Assembly: GCA_002284615.2 (NCBI GenBank)
Contig: MU069755.1
Location: forward strand, 311,602 to 327,123
Source of the DNA: Dunaliella salina
Taxonomy: Eukaryota; Chlorophyta; Chlorophyceae; Chlamydomonadales; Dunaliellaceae
Reading direction: 5' to 3'
Length of the DNA: 15,522 bases
In this document: piece by piece, positions 7,931 to 15,522 of the stretch
How the letters are laid out: each line of letters begins with the position of its first letter
How positions within the stretch are numbered: position 1 is the first letter of the stretch
Translations under genes and position numbers: made by a program
Notes under the pieces: generated by a model
Seen by the model: only the letters and a program-made list of their open reading frames with translations
Databases searched by the model: none
Told to the model about the DNA's origin: nothing

Positions 7931-8303
7931 AAGGGTCATTACTTGGTGCTTGTGAGGTTAATGGGAGCCAGTGTGATTCGGTTCGGATTTAGACTTCGTG
8001 TCCACACCCTTCGCTATGAGACAGCAACTTGGAATCACAGGTCTTCCCCAAACTGTGACCTTTGTGAGGCTGATGATAATGTCCAGGATGAACAACATGT
8101 TCTCTTTCATTGCACACATCCCCAGGTGGTCTCTCTCCGCAGGAAATATGCTCCCTTGTTCTCACAGGCAGGATCTCTTGATGTGTCCGCGTTTTTTAAA
8201 TCAGAACAACAATAAACTTCCATTTTTCCTTCATGAATTAATCGCCTTTTATGAGCAGGCTAGCTGTTATAAACTTAAATCAGTTGGAACAGTATTTCTG
8301 TGA
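7931..8303 (+). pseudogene. zf-RVT-like C-terminus of a non-LTR retroelement ORF
   Basis: Frame 2 reads RFGFRLRVHTLRYETATWN, SSPNCDLCEADDN, VQDEQHVLFHCTHP and LRRKYAPLF. This gives C-x2-C-x10-H-x4-C, preceded by the ET..W signature typical of the zinc-binding region after the reverse transcriptase in many plant and algal LINE-type elements. A frameshift near 8190-8210 moves the ancestral end to frame 3 (NQNNNKLPFFLHELIAFYEQAS), which stops at 8301-8303. The reverse transcriptase itself is absent because the copy is 5'-truncated. The segment has no ATG of its own (first possible start TTG at 7943). Confidence 0.8.
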
Positions 8304-8439
8304 TAAAGTGTGAACCTTGCCTCTGATCTTGAATGTTGGTCTTTTTATTAATATCGAATACACATGTAAAGGAGTAAATCTCCCTCATCTCGTCCACTTC
8401 GCCAGCGTCAGCCAGCCATGTAACCACAACACCTTAACA
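8264..8439 (+). repeat. 176-bp dispersed repeat, copy 1
   Basis: It is the same length as 11611-11786, with four differences (8304 T/G, 8333 A/G, 8381 T/C, 8394 C/T). It begins within the last codons of the retroelement ORF and ends at ACCTTAACA. Confidence 0.95.
8419..8423 (+). terminator. TGTAA polyadenylation signal of the second retroelement
   Basis: TGTAA lies 16 nt before the common 3' end of both copies. That is the expected distance from signal to cleavage site in chlorophycean algae. Confidence 0.6.
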
Positions 8440-10143
8440 GTTTGGTAGCGAAGCCGCCCTCCTGGGCAGGCTGAGCTGATGGTGCAGCCATGGCGCCTTT
8501 GTGAGGGGTGTCGTGGGCTGTGCCTTGGGGCCCAACAAGAACGCGAAGCTAAGTATTGGCTTCGGTGCTGATTGAGTGGGCGCAAATCCGAATCTGATTT
8601 GCCACTGCGCCCGATACCGATGTTGCAGCTCATGTGCTAAGACTCTGGACGCAAGCCAAGCACGAGCACTAGAGCAGAGAGACTCTCGATGGATAGAATT
8701 CTGCTTGCATGCTGGCTTGCAGCACCTGTAGCTTCTGATTTGATGGTGGAACCTTCTGATATCTTTGGAAATCTCCATGGACTGTAGAATTGGACAATGG
8801 ACTTCAGCTCCTATGGTTGCATTCCATGGTGTGAGTGCAGGCTTTATGGACTCTTTTGGCCATGACGTGGATGCTAGGGGCTCACGTCCTGACCACCTCC
8901 CAGTCCCCAGGAGCGAGCGCCCCCTGTGAGAGAGATGGACCCGCATGTTAGAATGCCGGTGAGGGGCTCGCGAGAGATAGTTGAATGAGGTGCAATTGCT
9001 AAGTACTGCACCTGGGGACCTGGACTGGGGGGGTGGCAGGCTGGGCATAGGTTGAAACTCTTAAGGACTAATTTGCTGCTGTTGTTTTGGCGTGCATGAG
9101 GCACGAGTCAAAGCACACGTGCAGACGATGATCTTGGGATGGGAGACATTGTGGATTGTATTTTGTCTGTTCATGCTTGTTGTGCATTGGCGTGCTTTTG
9201 GCGCACAAGCTGGTGTGCACAGCTGGACATGCTGGTGATGTTTCTGGTGTAGCATTTGAACGTGACCTGGATGTTATTTTGGTGCTGTCCTCCGAGTGAA
9301 GGCCGCCTGTAGCTCGCCAGAGCCCTGTTTTTGCTCAGAGAGTGAGCTTTTTGTGAGGATTGGGACCCCTTTCGTGATGGGTCTGCATTTGGCGCGCGAG
9401 TGCAAGATCCAAGTGCTGTGCCATTGTATGGGCGGTGGCATAAGTAGGATATGGACTGAGATGTTGAGTTCCGCATATCCATGGAAGGACTGTGCAGTGG
9501 GGCGGGTAGCTGTGAGACCCAGNGTTGGCATGTATCCGTTGGCATGTATCTTTTGTTAACGCGCTCAGACGTGCACATGTTGGAACCGCTGGCAGTTTTG
9601 GTCTGGTCCAAGCACTTACTCTGTGTGTAGCAGTATCCTGGTTGGGACAACAGGTGCTGTGAATTGCTGGNTCTGTGGTGAAAGTGTGCATTGCGTACAT
9701 ATGGGAGTACAAGCTGTGTTCACTGGATCCATGGACTGGTTGCTGAGGGTTTTGCTGGTGGAGGGAACTCGTGAGGTGCAAAAGCAGCACATTTTATTCT
9801 TTTTTTGGGGCGCCTTGAAGTCTTTGGGACTTTTGTTTGGTCACGCTGCATCAGATGTGCGCATAGGTGAGTTTGGCAATGTGCCTTTGCAGGAAGGGTG
9901 CGCAAGGTTGTGTGGACTGTTGTGGATTTCTGCGGCTTCTTATCGCGCAGCAGTAGCCGACCTCTGGAATGCAGGGTACAGTCTGCTCACAAGTGGCATA
10001 GTGCAATGGAGAGCACAGCATCTTTGCTCAGAAGACATGTGGACAGAGGCTTGAGAGGCCTGTTGCAAATACACTGATGTAAAGAGACTTGCCTCATTTG
10101 AAAGGCATGTGAGAGTGCTTGTTTTATTCGATGCCGCAAGGAT
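8440..10143. other. Long stretch without a supported gene
   Basis: The longest frame is 204 codons on the minus strand (8434-9048). It is rich in Ser, Pro, Arg and His, has no domain, and starts inside unremarkable sequence. A 143-codon plus frame (9623-10054) and minus frames of 151-159 codons (9171-9790) overlap one another and contain N-derived unknown residues at 9522 and 9671. None shows a motif I recognise. Exons of an intron-rich gene cannot be excluded by eye. Confidence 0.5.
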
Positions 10144-10385
10144 AAGCCTCAGTGAAAGACAAGGCCCTTCTGCACGCCTCCGGTTTTCCCGGAGTTATAT
10201 CAGCAAAATCCTACGAGGATCATTGAGAATCGAACCCGCAGTCCCGGGGTGTATGCAAAATCCGGCATGACAGTTCACAATACTTCCGGTTTGCCCGATC
10301 ACCCTGTTCGTGACACTTGCGGTTTTTTGACAAAGTATATAAATATTTCCGGGCCCCGCGCGGGTTGTCTTTCACTGAAAAGCCT
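10144..10385. mobile_element. Candidate small inverted-repeat (MITE-like) element
   Basis: TCAGTGAAAGACAA at 10149-10162 and its exact reverse complement at 10365-10378 bound about 230 bp that lack an ORF. Just outside lies AAGCC on both sides (10144-10148 and 10380-10384, one base from the right arm), a possible target duplication. Internal features are a CTCCGG-ttttc-CCGGAG hairpin (10178-10194) and a TATATAAATA box. Confidence 0.45.
10336..10345 (+). promoter_or_regulatory. TATA-box-like sequence
   Basis: TATATAAATA lies just upstream of a GC-rich segment, inside the inverted-repeat element. No coding frame follows within 1 kb, so a real promoter is doubtful. Confidence 0.2.
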
Positions 10386-10660
10386 GGAGGTTTTTGAGGC
10401 TTGAGGGAAGAAGGCCAATGAAAGCCTTTGGCAGATGCGTTTTTTTTTTTTGTGTGCAAAACTTTCAAGTTGTCTGAAGTGGTGTCATGCTAATTGCATC
10501 TATGCTGAGGATATGTGCATGTGTTTGCATGTAGTTGAAGCACGTACATACCGTTTCACTTTGGCAGCAATGCCCTTCCAAATGTAGTGTGCAATGCAGA
10601 CACTGAGGATGGAAACATGGGTGAAATCATGATTCTGAAGCTACTCCTCAGTGTGCACGC

Positions 10661-10932
10661 CACTAGACGGGATTAGGTGGACTGGTGTGGCTGAATTTGT
10701 GTGCATGCCACCGTGCTGGATTAGGAGGAAACTCAGGTGGCTGGCAAAAATATGGATGTGAGTGTGCTGGATTAAGTGGACCGATTTGTCCGACTTTTCT
10801 ATGTGCCATTAATGAATATTCTGCTGAATTAAGAGGAGACTAATGTGGCTGGCAATTGTCTGGATAAGAATATGCTGGCTTAAAGGAAATCAACTGGCAG
10901 TGATTTGGATGAAAGTGTGCTGAAATAGGTGG
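10661..10932 (+). repeat. Degenerate tandem array, six units of about 50 bp
   Basis: Units begin near 10661, 10713, 10763, 10820, 10871 and 10915 with a core like GTGCTGGATTAGGTGGA and later TGTGGCTGGCAA...GGAT. Spacing is 44-57 bp. The units have diverged strongly, so the array is old. No coding frame persists through it. Confidence 0.65.
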
Positions 10933-11610
10933 AATTTTCGACTGTATACTTGGCTACAGTTTGTAAGGAAGTGCGACTGGATTTATGGCGGAAACTGTGT
11001 AGCTGAAAGCTTTTGGATAAGGCTGATCATGAATTGACCTGAAGCGTGGAGTGGTGGTTGAACGTTGAAGACGAAAGGTTGAATCCAGAGGAGTTCTCCT
11101 GCTTTCTTAGTGCATTTTGCGCAAGGAGCAATGTGCTGCGCATGGGGGAGGCCAAAGTTGTTTGCAATCAATAGGCGCCATGAACAAAGAAGCAATTCAT
11201 GTTTGACTGCTTGATTAATTGGTTGATTGATTGCTTGCTTGCTTGCTTGCTTGATTGATTGATTGCCAAAATCTGGATAAGCTCGCTACTGTGTGTTACA
11301 TGCGGACGCTTGTGACATTGGTAGTAACATAACAGGTTGCCCTCCTCCTCTGTCTATCATTTAGCAGCAATACTTTTGTCGTGTCTTGTTTCAAATTGAC
11401 AGAACAGAGTTAGCTTAGCAGTGCTGGTCCAGAAATCAAAGGTGATTTGAATCGTTTCCTTTGTAGTTTTGCTTGCTTGTGGACGAAGAGAAAAACAGTG
11501 TGGCATGGTTCATTGTTCTTCCCTGCGTAACTTCACTCATTTCTGTTCAATTTTCTCACTTGGATGTTTTGTTTGACTGCGAGGACGCAGCCTTGAGAGG
11601 GGGAGCCGAA
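10933..11610. other. Stretch without a supported gene
   Basis: Nothing coding is recognisable. It holds a TTGA/TTGC tetranucleotide repeat at 11222-11266; otherwise it is unremarkable sequence. Confidence 0.5.
11222..11266 (+). repeat. (TTGA)n / (TTGC)n microsatellite
   Basis: TTGATTGATTGC is followed by four to five TTGC units and then TTGATTGATTGATTGC. Confidence 0.9.
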
Positions 11611-11786
11611 CTGTTATAAACTTAAATCAGTTGGAACAGTATTTCTGTGAGAAAGTGTGAACCTTGCCTCTGATCTTGAGTGTTGGTCTTTTTATTAATA
11701 TCGAATACACATGTAAAGGAGTAAATCCCCCTCATCTCGTTCACTTCGCCAGCGTCAGCCAGCCATGTAACCACAACACCTTAACA
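11611..11786 (+). mobile_element. Solo 3' end of the second retroelement (176-bp repeat, copy 2)
   Basis: It matches 8264-8439 with four mismatches and no gaps. It is a severely 5'-truncated insertion holding only the last codons and the 3' UTR, as target-primed reverse transcription often leaves. TGTAA precedes its end by 16 nt, as in copy 1. No obvious target-site duplication flanks it. Confidence 0.88.
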
Positions 11787-11847
11787 CTAGCAGTCGCAAT
11801 TCTTGACTGAAGACCTTATCCTTGTAAACCTTGTAAACCTTGATTCG

Positions 11848-11930
11848 GTTTGGTTACAGGTCTTTTTTGCTTCAGTTAAGCTGCCCTTGTAGGCTGGTAC
11901 AGCTGTGTAATCTATTCCATCCTACTCTAA
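11848..11930 (+). repeat. Element-tail-like sequence 1 (GGTTACAGG ... TGTAA)
   Basis: It holds GGTTACAGG, a T-rich run, TTAAGCTGCCC..GTAGGCTGGTACAGCT and TGTAA at 11906-11910. The middle part matches the end of copy C (7618-7655). It may be the extreme 3' end of the A-D family or of a relative. Confidence 0.5.
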
Positions 11931-12146
11931 TGAGAGCCAGTAAATATTGTGGAATGGGTACCAGGCATCTGGAAATGCAACGTCTGTGGTCTCTGCGAGT
12001 GCTGCAATGCGTGCTCAGGCTTCAGCCCCTCCAATGCCAGAGTGGGCTTTGACTCTGAAGATGGACAAGGGATGGGGAGTGCCTTAGTCTAATAGGTATA
12101 AAGTAAATAAGTTGTGCACAGAAGTGGTGTCTCATGCAGGATAAAA

Positions 12147-12183
12147 GGGGACTGTTTACAAGGTAGAGGGGGACTGTTTACAA
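12147..12183 (+). repeat. 15-bp direct repeat
   Basis: GGGGACTGTTTACAA occurs at 12147-12161 and 12169-12183, a period of 22 bp. Confidence 0.85.
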
Positions 12184-12412
12184 AAGTGGGAGATCGATTC
12201 GGGGATGCAGAATGCTCTGCCTGAGGCAATGTCATCCATTTGCAGAGTTAGGCGTTGATGATTTACAAACTGAGTGCATGCAAATCTCACCCTCTCAACA
12301 GTATAAGATTCAGGGTAGCCAGTGCGCTCCTCAACCAGCTCGGTCTGCACTTTTCAGTGATTTTCTGGCATTCAGGTCGTGAGATGGCTGACCAGGCAAG
12401 GATTGCTTGTTT

Positions 12413-12451
12413 GCATAGTAAAGTCGTATAGCAAGGTCGCATAGCAAAGTC
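12413..12451 (+). repeat. Three tandem 13-bp units
   Basis: GCATAGTAAAGTC, GTATAGCAAGGTC and GCATAGCAAAGTC are adjacent. They abut the antisense element tail. Confidence 0.88.
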
Positions 12452-12605
12452 TTCGATGTGGCGTATACCCCCTTTATTCTTTCCCCCCTGAAAAAGAAAA
12501 AGGAAAAAACTGTGCATGCAGAGAAAATTTCCACTACATCAATCAAGGAAAGAGAGACACATTGGCGCACAAGCCGAGTTTGTGTCTGCTCCCCTGAAAT
12601 GCTGT
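12452..12605 (-). mobile_element. Orphan 3' tail of the A-D element family, inverted
   Basis: Read on the minus strand it gives AGGGGA..GGCT..GCC, GTGTCTCTCTTTCCTTGATT GATGTAG, TCTCTGCATGCACAG and a pyrimidine run. This is the tail module that follows the nuclease in copies B and C. No coding part of the family is next to it, so it is an almost fully truncated insertion or a relic. Confidence 0.65.
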
Positions 12606-12650
12606 GCCTGAACTTCTAGCCCTGTTTTCTATTGTTCACTCCCATTCAGC

Positions 12651-12737
12651 TGGTCCGGTTACAGGCCTCTGTGTTTCCGCTCAGCCGCCCATATAAGTAG
12701 ATATGGCGTTGTAACCTTTTATTTCCTACCTATCCCT
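12651..12737 (+). repeat. Element-tail-like sequence 2 (GGTTACAGG ... TGTAA)
   Basis: It parallels 11848-11930: TGGTCCGGTTACAGG, a T-rich part, CTCAGCCGCCC, then TGTAA at 12710-12714 and TTTCCTACCTATCC. Similarity is moderate. Confidence 0.4.
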
Positions 12738-13580
12738 AGCTTTTTGCATTGATCAATGGTTTGGGCAGCATAAATTGACTCACGCTCAAGGAAATTGTAT
12801 GCAGAGTAATCTGAGCACCTTGGAGCAGTTTGCAGGGTTCACTATGTTGTTGCTGTGAGGCCTCTTGTAGGGCACCAGGCCTTGTATCTTGCAGTGTTTG
12901 ACTTTTATCAGGTGGATACGAAAATTTCGCGCATTCAATTCATGGGGATGCCTGGCCAGAATCGTGGTTTTTGTTGATGCTGTGCTGCCCCTCGTACTGC
13001 GCAGTACCCAAGGTGAGGGCAAAGAGGGCGGGCTGTCTCCCCTTTCCCGACGTTCGAAGTGCATGCGTTCTCAAGTCCAAGTTGGGACAATCAAGATTGG
13101 ACCCAACCCAATGCTAGGAACATGTTCAGCTCACCATTTGGGGAAAAAAACTATCGTCCTCTGCAGAATTGCACTTCAAAATTCATTTCGCCTTCTAAAG
13201 CTGCTCTGCCCCCCTTCTCCTTGTGTTTTTCCTTCACTGTGCCCCTCTCCTCTGTAGCATTTTTCTGATGTTCCCCCTCTTGCTTGTTTGCCTCCCTCTG
13301 AGGACAGGACCGATTTAATTTGCCCTTGTTCTTCAGCTCAACCACACCTGTTAGTATACGTGCCCTGATGGGAAGGTAATCCATGGCTTGCTGCATGCCA
13401 GACTCATCGCATGCAATCAAGGGCCAGAGTCAAGTCAGGTATTTCCTTATGCTGCCGCTGCAAATGAAGAATGCTGCTTGACTAATTGGCACCCCAGCTG
13501 AAATTTTGACCTGCATAGCCACCACGCTCAACAGCCCAGTAGCCTCAGAACATTTCCTTTTAAATTGCTGCCTCTCTCTT
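12738..13580. other. Stretch without a supported gene
   Basis: Overlapping frames of 70-120 codons on both strands show no domains. Pyrimidine-rich patches lie at about 13200-13290 and just before 13586 (CTCTCTCTTTATAG), the latter resembling a splice acceptor. Confidence 0.45.
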
Positions 13581-13584
13581 TATA

Positions 13585-13929
13585 GTGAAACATGCAGCTT
13601 CTGCCTCTGGGGGTGATGAGCTGCTTTACTTCTGCAAATGCCAAGGAACATACAAAACTCATGGCATCGCCAATATTATAAAAAGCTTGAATGCACGCAA
13701 ATCAAATTGCCGCGCCATTTGCAATCTCAGCCAGCACCATGTACGGCGTCAGCCTGCTAAAATTACAATGCCCCTGGGCTGCCTTGCGCCAGGGGACCCC
13801 CTCACGCACCGTAGAGTCAATGCAAATGCAATGTGCATTTCTGTTGTCAGTGTGCGCAGTCAAACAAGGTTTACTGAAGCCTCGACAGGCCTTTTTCGTG
13901 CAATGTCAGGTAAGCCGAGATGCAATTAA
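13585..13929 (+). CDS. Possible exon or degraded zinc-finger-like fragment
   Basis: A 114-codon frame (GTG first) follows a pyrimidine tract ending in TATAG, which could be a splice acceptor. Its start reads SGGDELLYFCKCQGTYKTHGI and continues ANIIKSLNARKSN, loosely like a BED or C2H2 finger that has lost its histidines. The second half has no features. It overlaps the presumed 3' UTR of the minus-strand gene downstream, which argues against it. I do not recognise a function. Confidence 0.15.
   Translation: MKHAASASGGDELLYFCKCQGTYKTHGIANIIKSLNARKSNCRAICNLSQHHVRRQPAKITMPLGCLAPGDPLTHRRVNANAMCISVVSVRSQTRFTEASTGLFRAMSGKPRCN
13763..13767 (-). terminator. Candidate TGTAA polyadenylation signal for the Gln-rich gene
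   Basis: TTACA on the plus strand reads TGTAA on the minus strand, about 350 nt past the stop codon at 14117. I found no other minus-strand TGTAA in that interval, so it is the nearest candidate. Confidence 0.4.
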
Positions 13930-14116
13930 GGAAGACTGGCAGTCACGTGTTGATTTCCTGAAATCCTACCCTGGCCTCAGGCTGGGCCGACCTTACCCAT
14001 CTTCCCCCAAAAGAGATCCTACAAGCCTACACCCTAGGGCCTCCTCTGACAACACAGACGAGTCACAGCAGCGCAACAGCCTCATATACACATCATGTTG
14101 CGTGGGAGCACAGTCC

Positions 14117-14585
14117 TCAAACTGGTTGAGCTTGCTGCTGCCCCAGACCCGCAGCCCCTCCAGCGTCTGTGCGCTGGCGTTTGGCCTGCTGCTCATCGTG
14201 CTCCTCCTCAGCCGGCCGCGGCGGCGGCAGCTGCTGCTGCTGCTCTTGCAGCACGTGTTGCCGGTGCTCCTCTTGCGGTTGCTGCGCATGCGCTTCCTGT
14301 TGCTGGCTTCGGTGCTGCTGCTCCTGCGCCTGCTCCATAGCAAGCTGCATCAGCTGCTGCTGATCCTGCAACTGCTCCGGCTTGCTCTCCTGCTGCTCCA
14401 CCTTATGAGAACCTTCCAATTGTGCTGTGATCTGTGCCTGTGCCTCTTCCAATGACTCATGCGGGGGCTCATGTAGCCCTTGAACCGGCAGGGGTTGTTG
14501 TGGTAGTAGCTGCTCCAACACCTGGTTGGAATCCTGCTGCTGCACCCCCTCCCCTGGCCCCTTGTCCTCATGGTCACCCTCAGCT

Positions 14586-14641
<56 letters not shown>

Positions 14642-15440
14642 CTGCAGCACCGGTAGCTGCCCCTGCACGTGCTCTTCATTCCCTGCTGCTCCATGTGGTG
14701 GCTGTGTCTCAACCTGTGGGTGTTGTCGCTGCTGCAACTGCTGCAGTGGCTGTGCCTGCTCCCCAAAGCCATTCATGCTTTCGATAGCAGCTGCTGCTGC
14801 CGCAGCTGCTGCTGCTGCCATGTCCTCCTCTGACGGCTCCGTGCCCGCCCCACCCTCTGCTGCTGCGTCAGAGCTATGCGGCTGCTGCTGCTGCAGCTGC
14901 TGCTGCTGCTGCATGGCGCCTCCGTTGCTTAGGAGGGCTTCAAACCCACCTGCTAGGGAAGGAGCAGCACTACCCGCACTTGGCACAGCTTGTTGGCTGC
15001 TGCTGCCAGCATCCATGCCAGACACAGACCCCAAGCTCGCTGCAGCAGCCGCCGCCGCGGCCGCTAAGTCTCCCGCCGGGAAGCTGGGGAAGCCCGGGAG
15101 GCCGGCGAATGGCGCAGTGGCCCCGCTGCCCCCGCCAGTAGCCTGCCCTGTTTGGAAGGGGAACCCACTGAAGGCCTGCATGTTCAATGCACCCATGTCC
15201 CCCGTCCCCGTTCCTGCTGCGCCAAACATGCCACCTGCCGCAAGGCCCATCATCATCTCATTGCACTTGCGCACCATTTCCTCGTTAAGCTCGAGGCCCA
15301 TGTTTGCCCCTTGAGATGAGATGCCACCCACACCACCGCCGCGCTTCCTCCCTCCCCGCCCGCCCTCGCGCTGCTGCTCTTCCGGGAAGATGCCTGTGCG
15401 TGCAAACTCTGCCGTGCGCTGCGCAGCGAGCTTGGCAGAC

Positions 15441-15472
<32 letters not shown>

Positions 15473-15481
15473 GGTTGGCAT
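14117..15481 (-). CDS. Gln/Ala-rich low-complexity protein, probably nuclear
   Basis: This open frame of 454 codons has no stop upstream before the window edge, so its 5' end is unproven. Residues 1-14 (THARTHAR type) are encoded by a TGCG microsatellite. AG at 15441-15440 is a plausible splice acceptor, which would make the true exon start at Ser15. Then come a basic Gly/Arg stretch (about 40-50, GRGGRKRGGG), a helix-like MGLELNEEMVRKCNEMMMGL (61-80), a Gly/Phe/Pro-rich part, alanine runs at about 140-148 and 222-232, and Gln runs at about 191-200 and 284-300. A Gln/Glu-rich C-terminal half carries PPPRPAEEE and a KRQR basic cluster near residue 433 that may be a nuclear localisation signal. 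Such composition is usual in algal transcriptional or RNA-binding regulators. No folded domain is recognised, so the function is unknown. Met61 (15301) is an alternative start. Confidence 0.65.
14591..14635 (-). repeat. (CAG)15 run coding for polyglutamine
   Basis: Fifteen uninterrupted CTG triplets on the plus strand, plus two adjacent TTG, encode about 17 Gln on the minus strand. The purity of the run suggests active length variation. Confidence 0.95.
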
Positions 15482-15522
15482 GTGTGCTTGTGTGTGTGCG
15501 TGCGTGCGTGCGTGCGTGCGTG
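15441..15522. repeat. TGCG / GTGC microsatellites at the right edge
   Basis: Runs of TGCG at 15441-15472 and GT/GTGC at 15482-15522 flank the putative ATG of the Gln-rich gene. They are cut by the window edge and, like 1-80, alternate purine and pyrimidine. Confidence 0.92.

Larger units (their letters stand above)
7931..8439 (+). mobile_element. 3' fragment of a second, different non-LTR retroelement
   Basis: It has a C-terminal zf-RVT-like coding segment and a 3' UTR whose last 176 bp also occur alone at 11611-11786. Both copies stop at the same base, which defines the element's 3' end at 8439. It is unrelated to the A-D family by motif: Cys spacing is CxxC and there is no PD-(D/E)XK. Confidence 0.82.

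Noticed and set aside
8434..9048. 204-codon minus-strand frame
   Set aside because: It has no domain, its composition is biased to Ser/Pro/Arg/His, it overlaps the end of a retroelement by a few bases, and there is no polyadenylation or start context to support it.
9623..10054. 143-codon plus-strand frame
   Set aside because: It has no recognisable motif, contains an unknown residue from an N, and overlaps equally long frames on the other strand.
10215..10245. tRNA-like B box on the minus strand (GGTTCGATTCTC), suggesting a tRNA or a SINE head
   Set aside because: The flanking bases do not form a T stem, no A box lies at the right distance, and no cloverleaf can be drawn.
14095..15314. Plus-strand frames full of Cys, Ala or Leu runs (for example 14526-15314)
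   Set aside because: They are translations of the CTG/GCTG repeats that encode Gln and Ala on the other strand.

Overview
The window looks like nuclear DNA of a chlorophycean green alga of moderate GC, with Dunaliella or a relative as the best guess. The reasons are TGTAA used as a polyadenylation signal, a protein rich in glutamine and alanine runs, abundant TGCA/TGCG microsatellites, and dense decayed non-LTR-type retroelement debris. This is inference from style; no marker gene is present. Two N bases (9522 and 9671) show a draft assembly.

Layout. 1-80 is a CA/CG/TGCA microsatellite and 81-1250 holds no recognisable gene. 1260-7640 is a same-strand array of at least four broken copies of one element family. 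Copy A (1260-4662) is the longest. Copy B (4663-5550) is 5'-truncated and abuts the pyrimidine-rich tail of A. A diverged relative D (5551-6150) abuts the tail of B. Copy C (6487-7640) is 5'-truncated. Read across frameshifts, copy A encodes a CPAC zinc-type segment, a region resembling PCIF1-type N6-adenine methyltransferases, a type-1 RNase H with all acidic active-site residues, a CCHC knuckle with an RHN motif, and a PD-(D/E)XK endonuclease of the R2/restriction-like type. I see no reverse transcriptase in it. The methyltransferase-like, RNase H and nuclease combination is the most interesting content of the window.

7931-8439 is the 3' end of a different non-LTR element (zf-RVT-like finger plus 3' UTR). 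Its last 176 bp recur at 11611-11786 with four mismatches, and both copies end 16 nt after a TGTAA signal. 8440-10148 has no supported gene. 10144-10385 is a small element with 14-bp perfect inverted repeats. 10661-10932 is a degenerate tandem array of about 50-bp units. 11787-12740 carries further scraps of element tails on both strands plus short tandem repeats. 12738-13580 shows nothing I can support.

14117-15481, on the minus strand, is the only plausible host gene. It is a low-complexity protein rich in Gln and Ala with a basic KRQR motif, probably a nuclear regulatory protein. Its 5' end runs into a TGCG microsatellite that may be the end of an intron. A TGTAA on its strand about 350 nt downstream may be its polyadenylation signal. 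Apart from this gene, nearly everything recognisable is mobile-element remnant, and no operon-like cooperation is expected.
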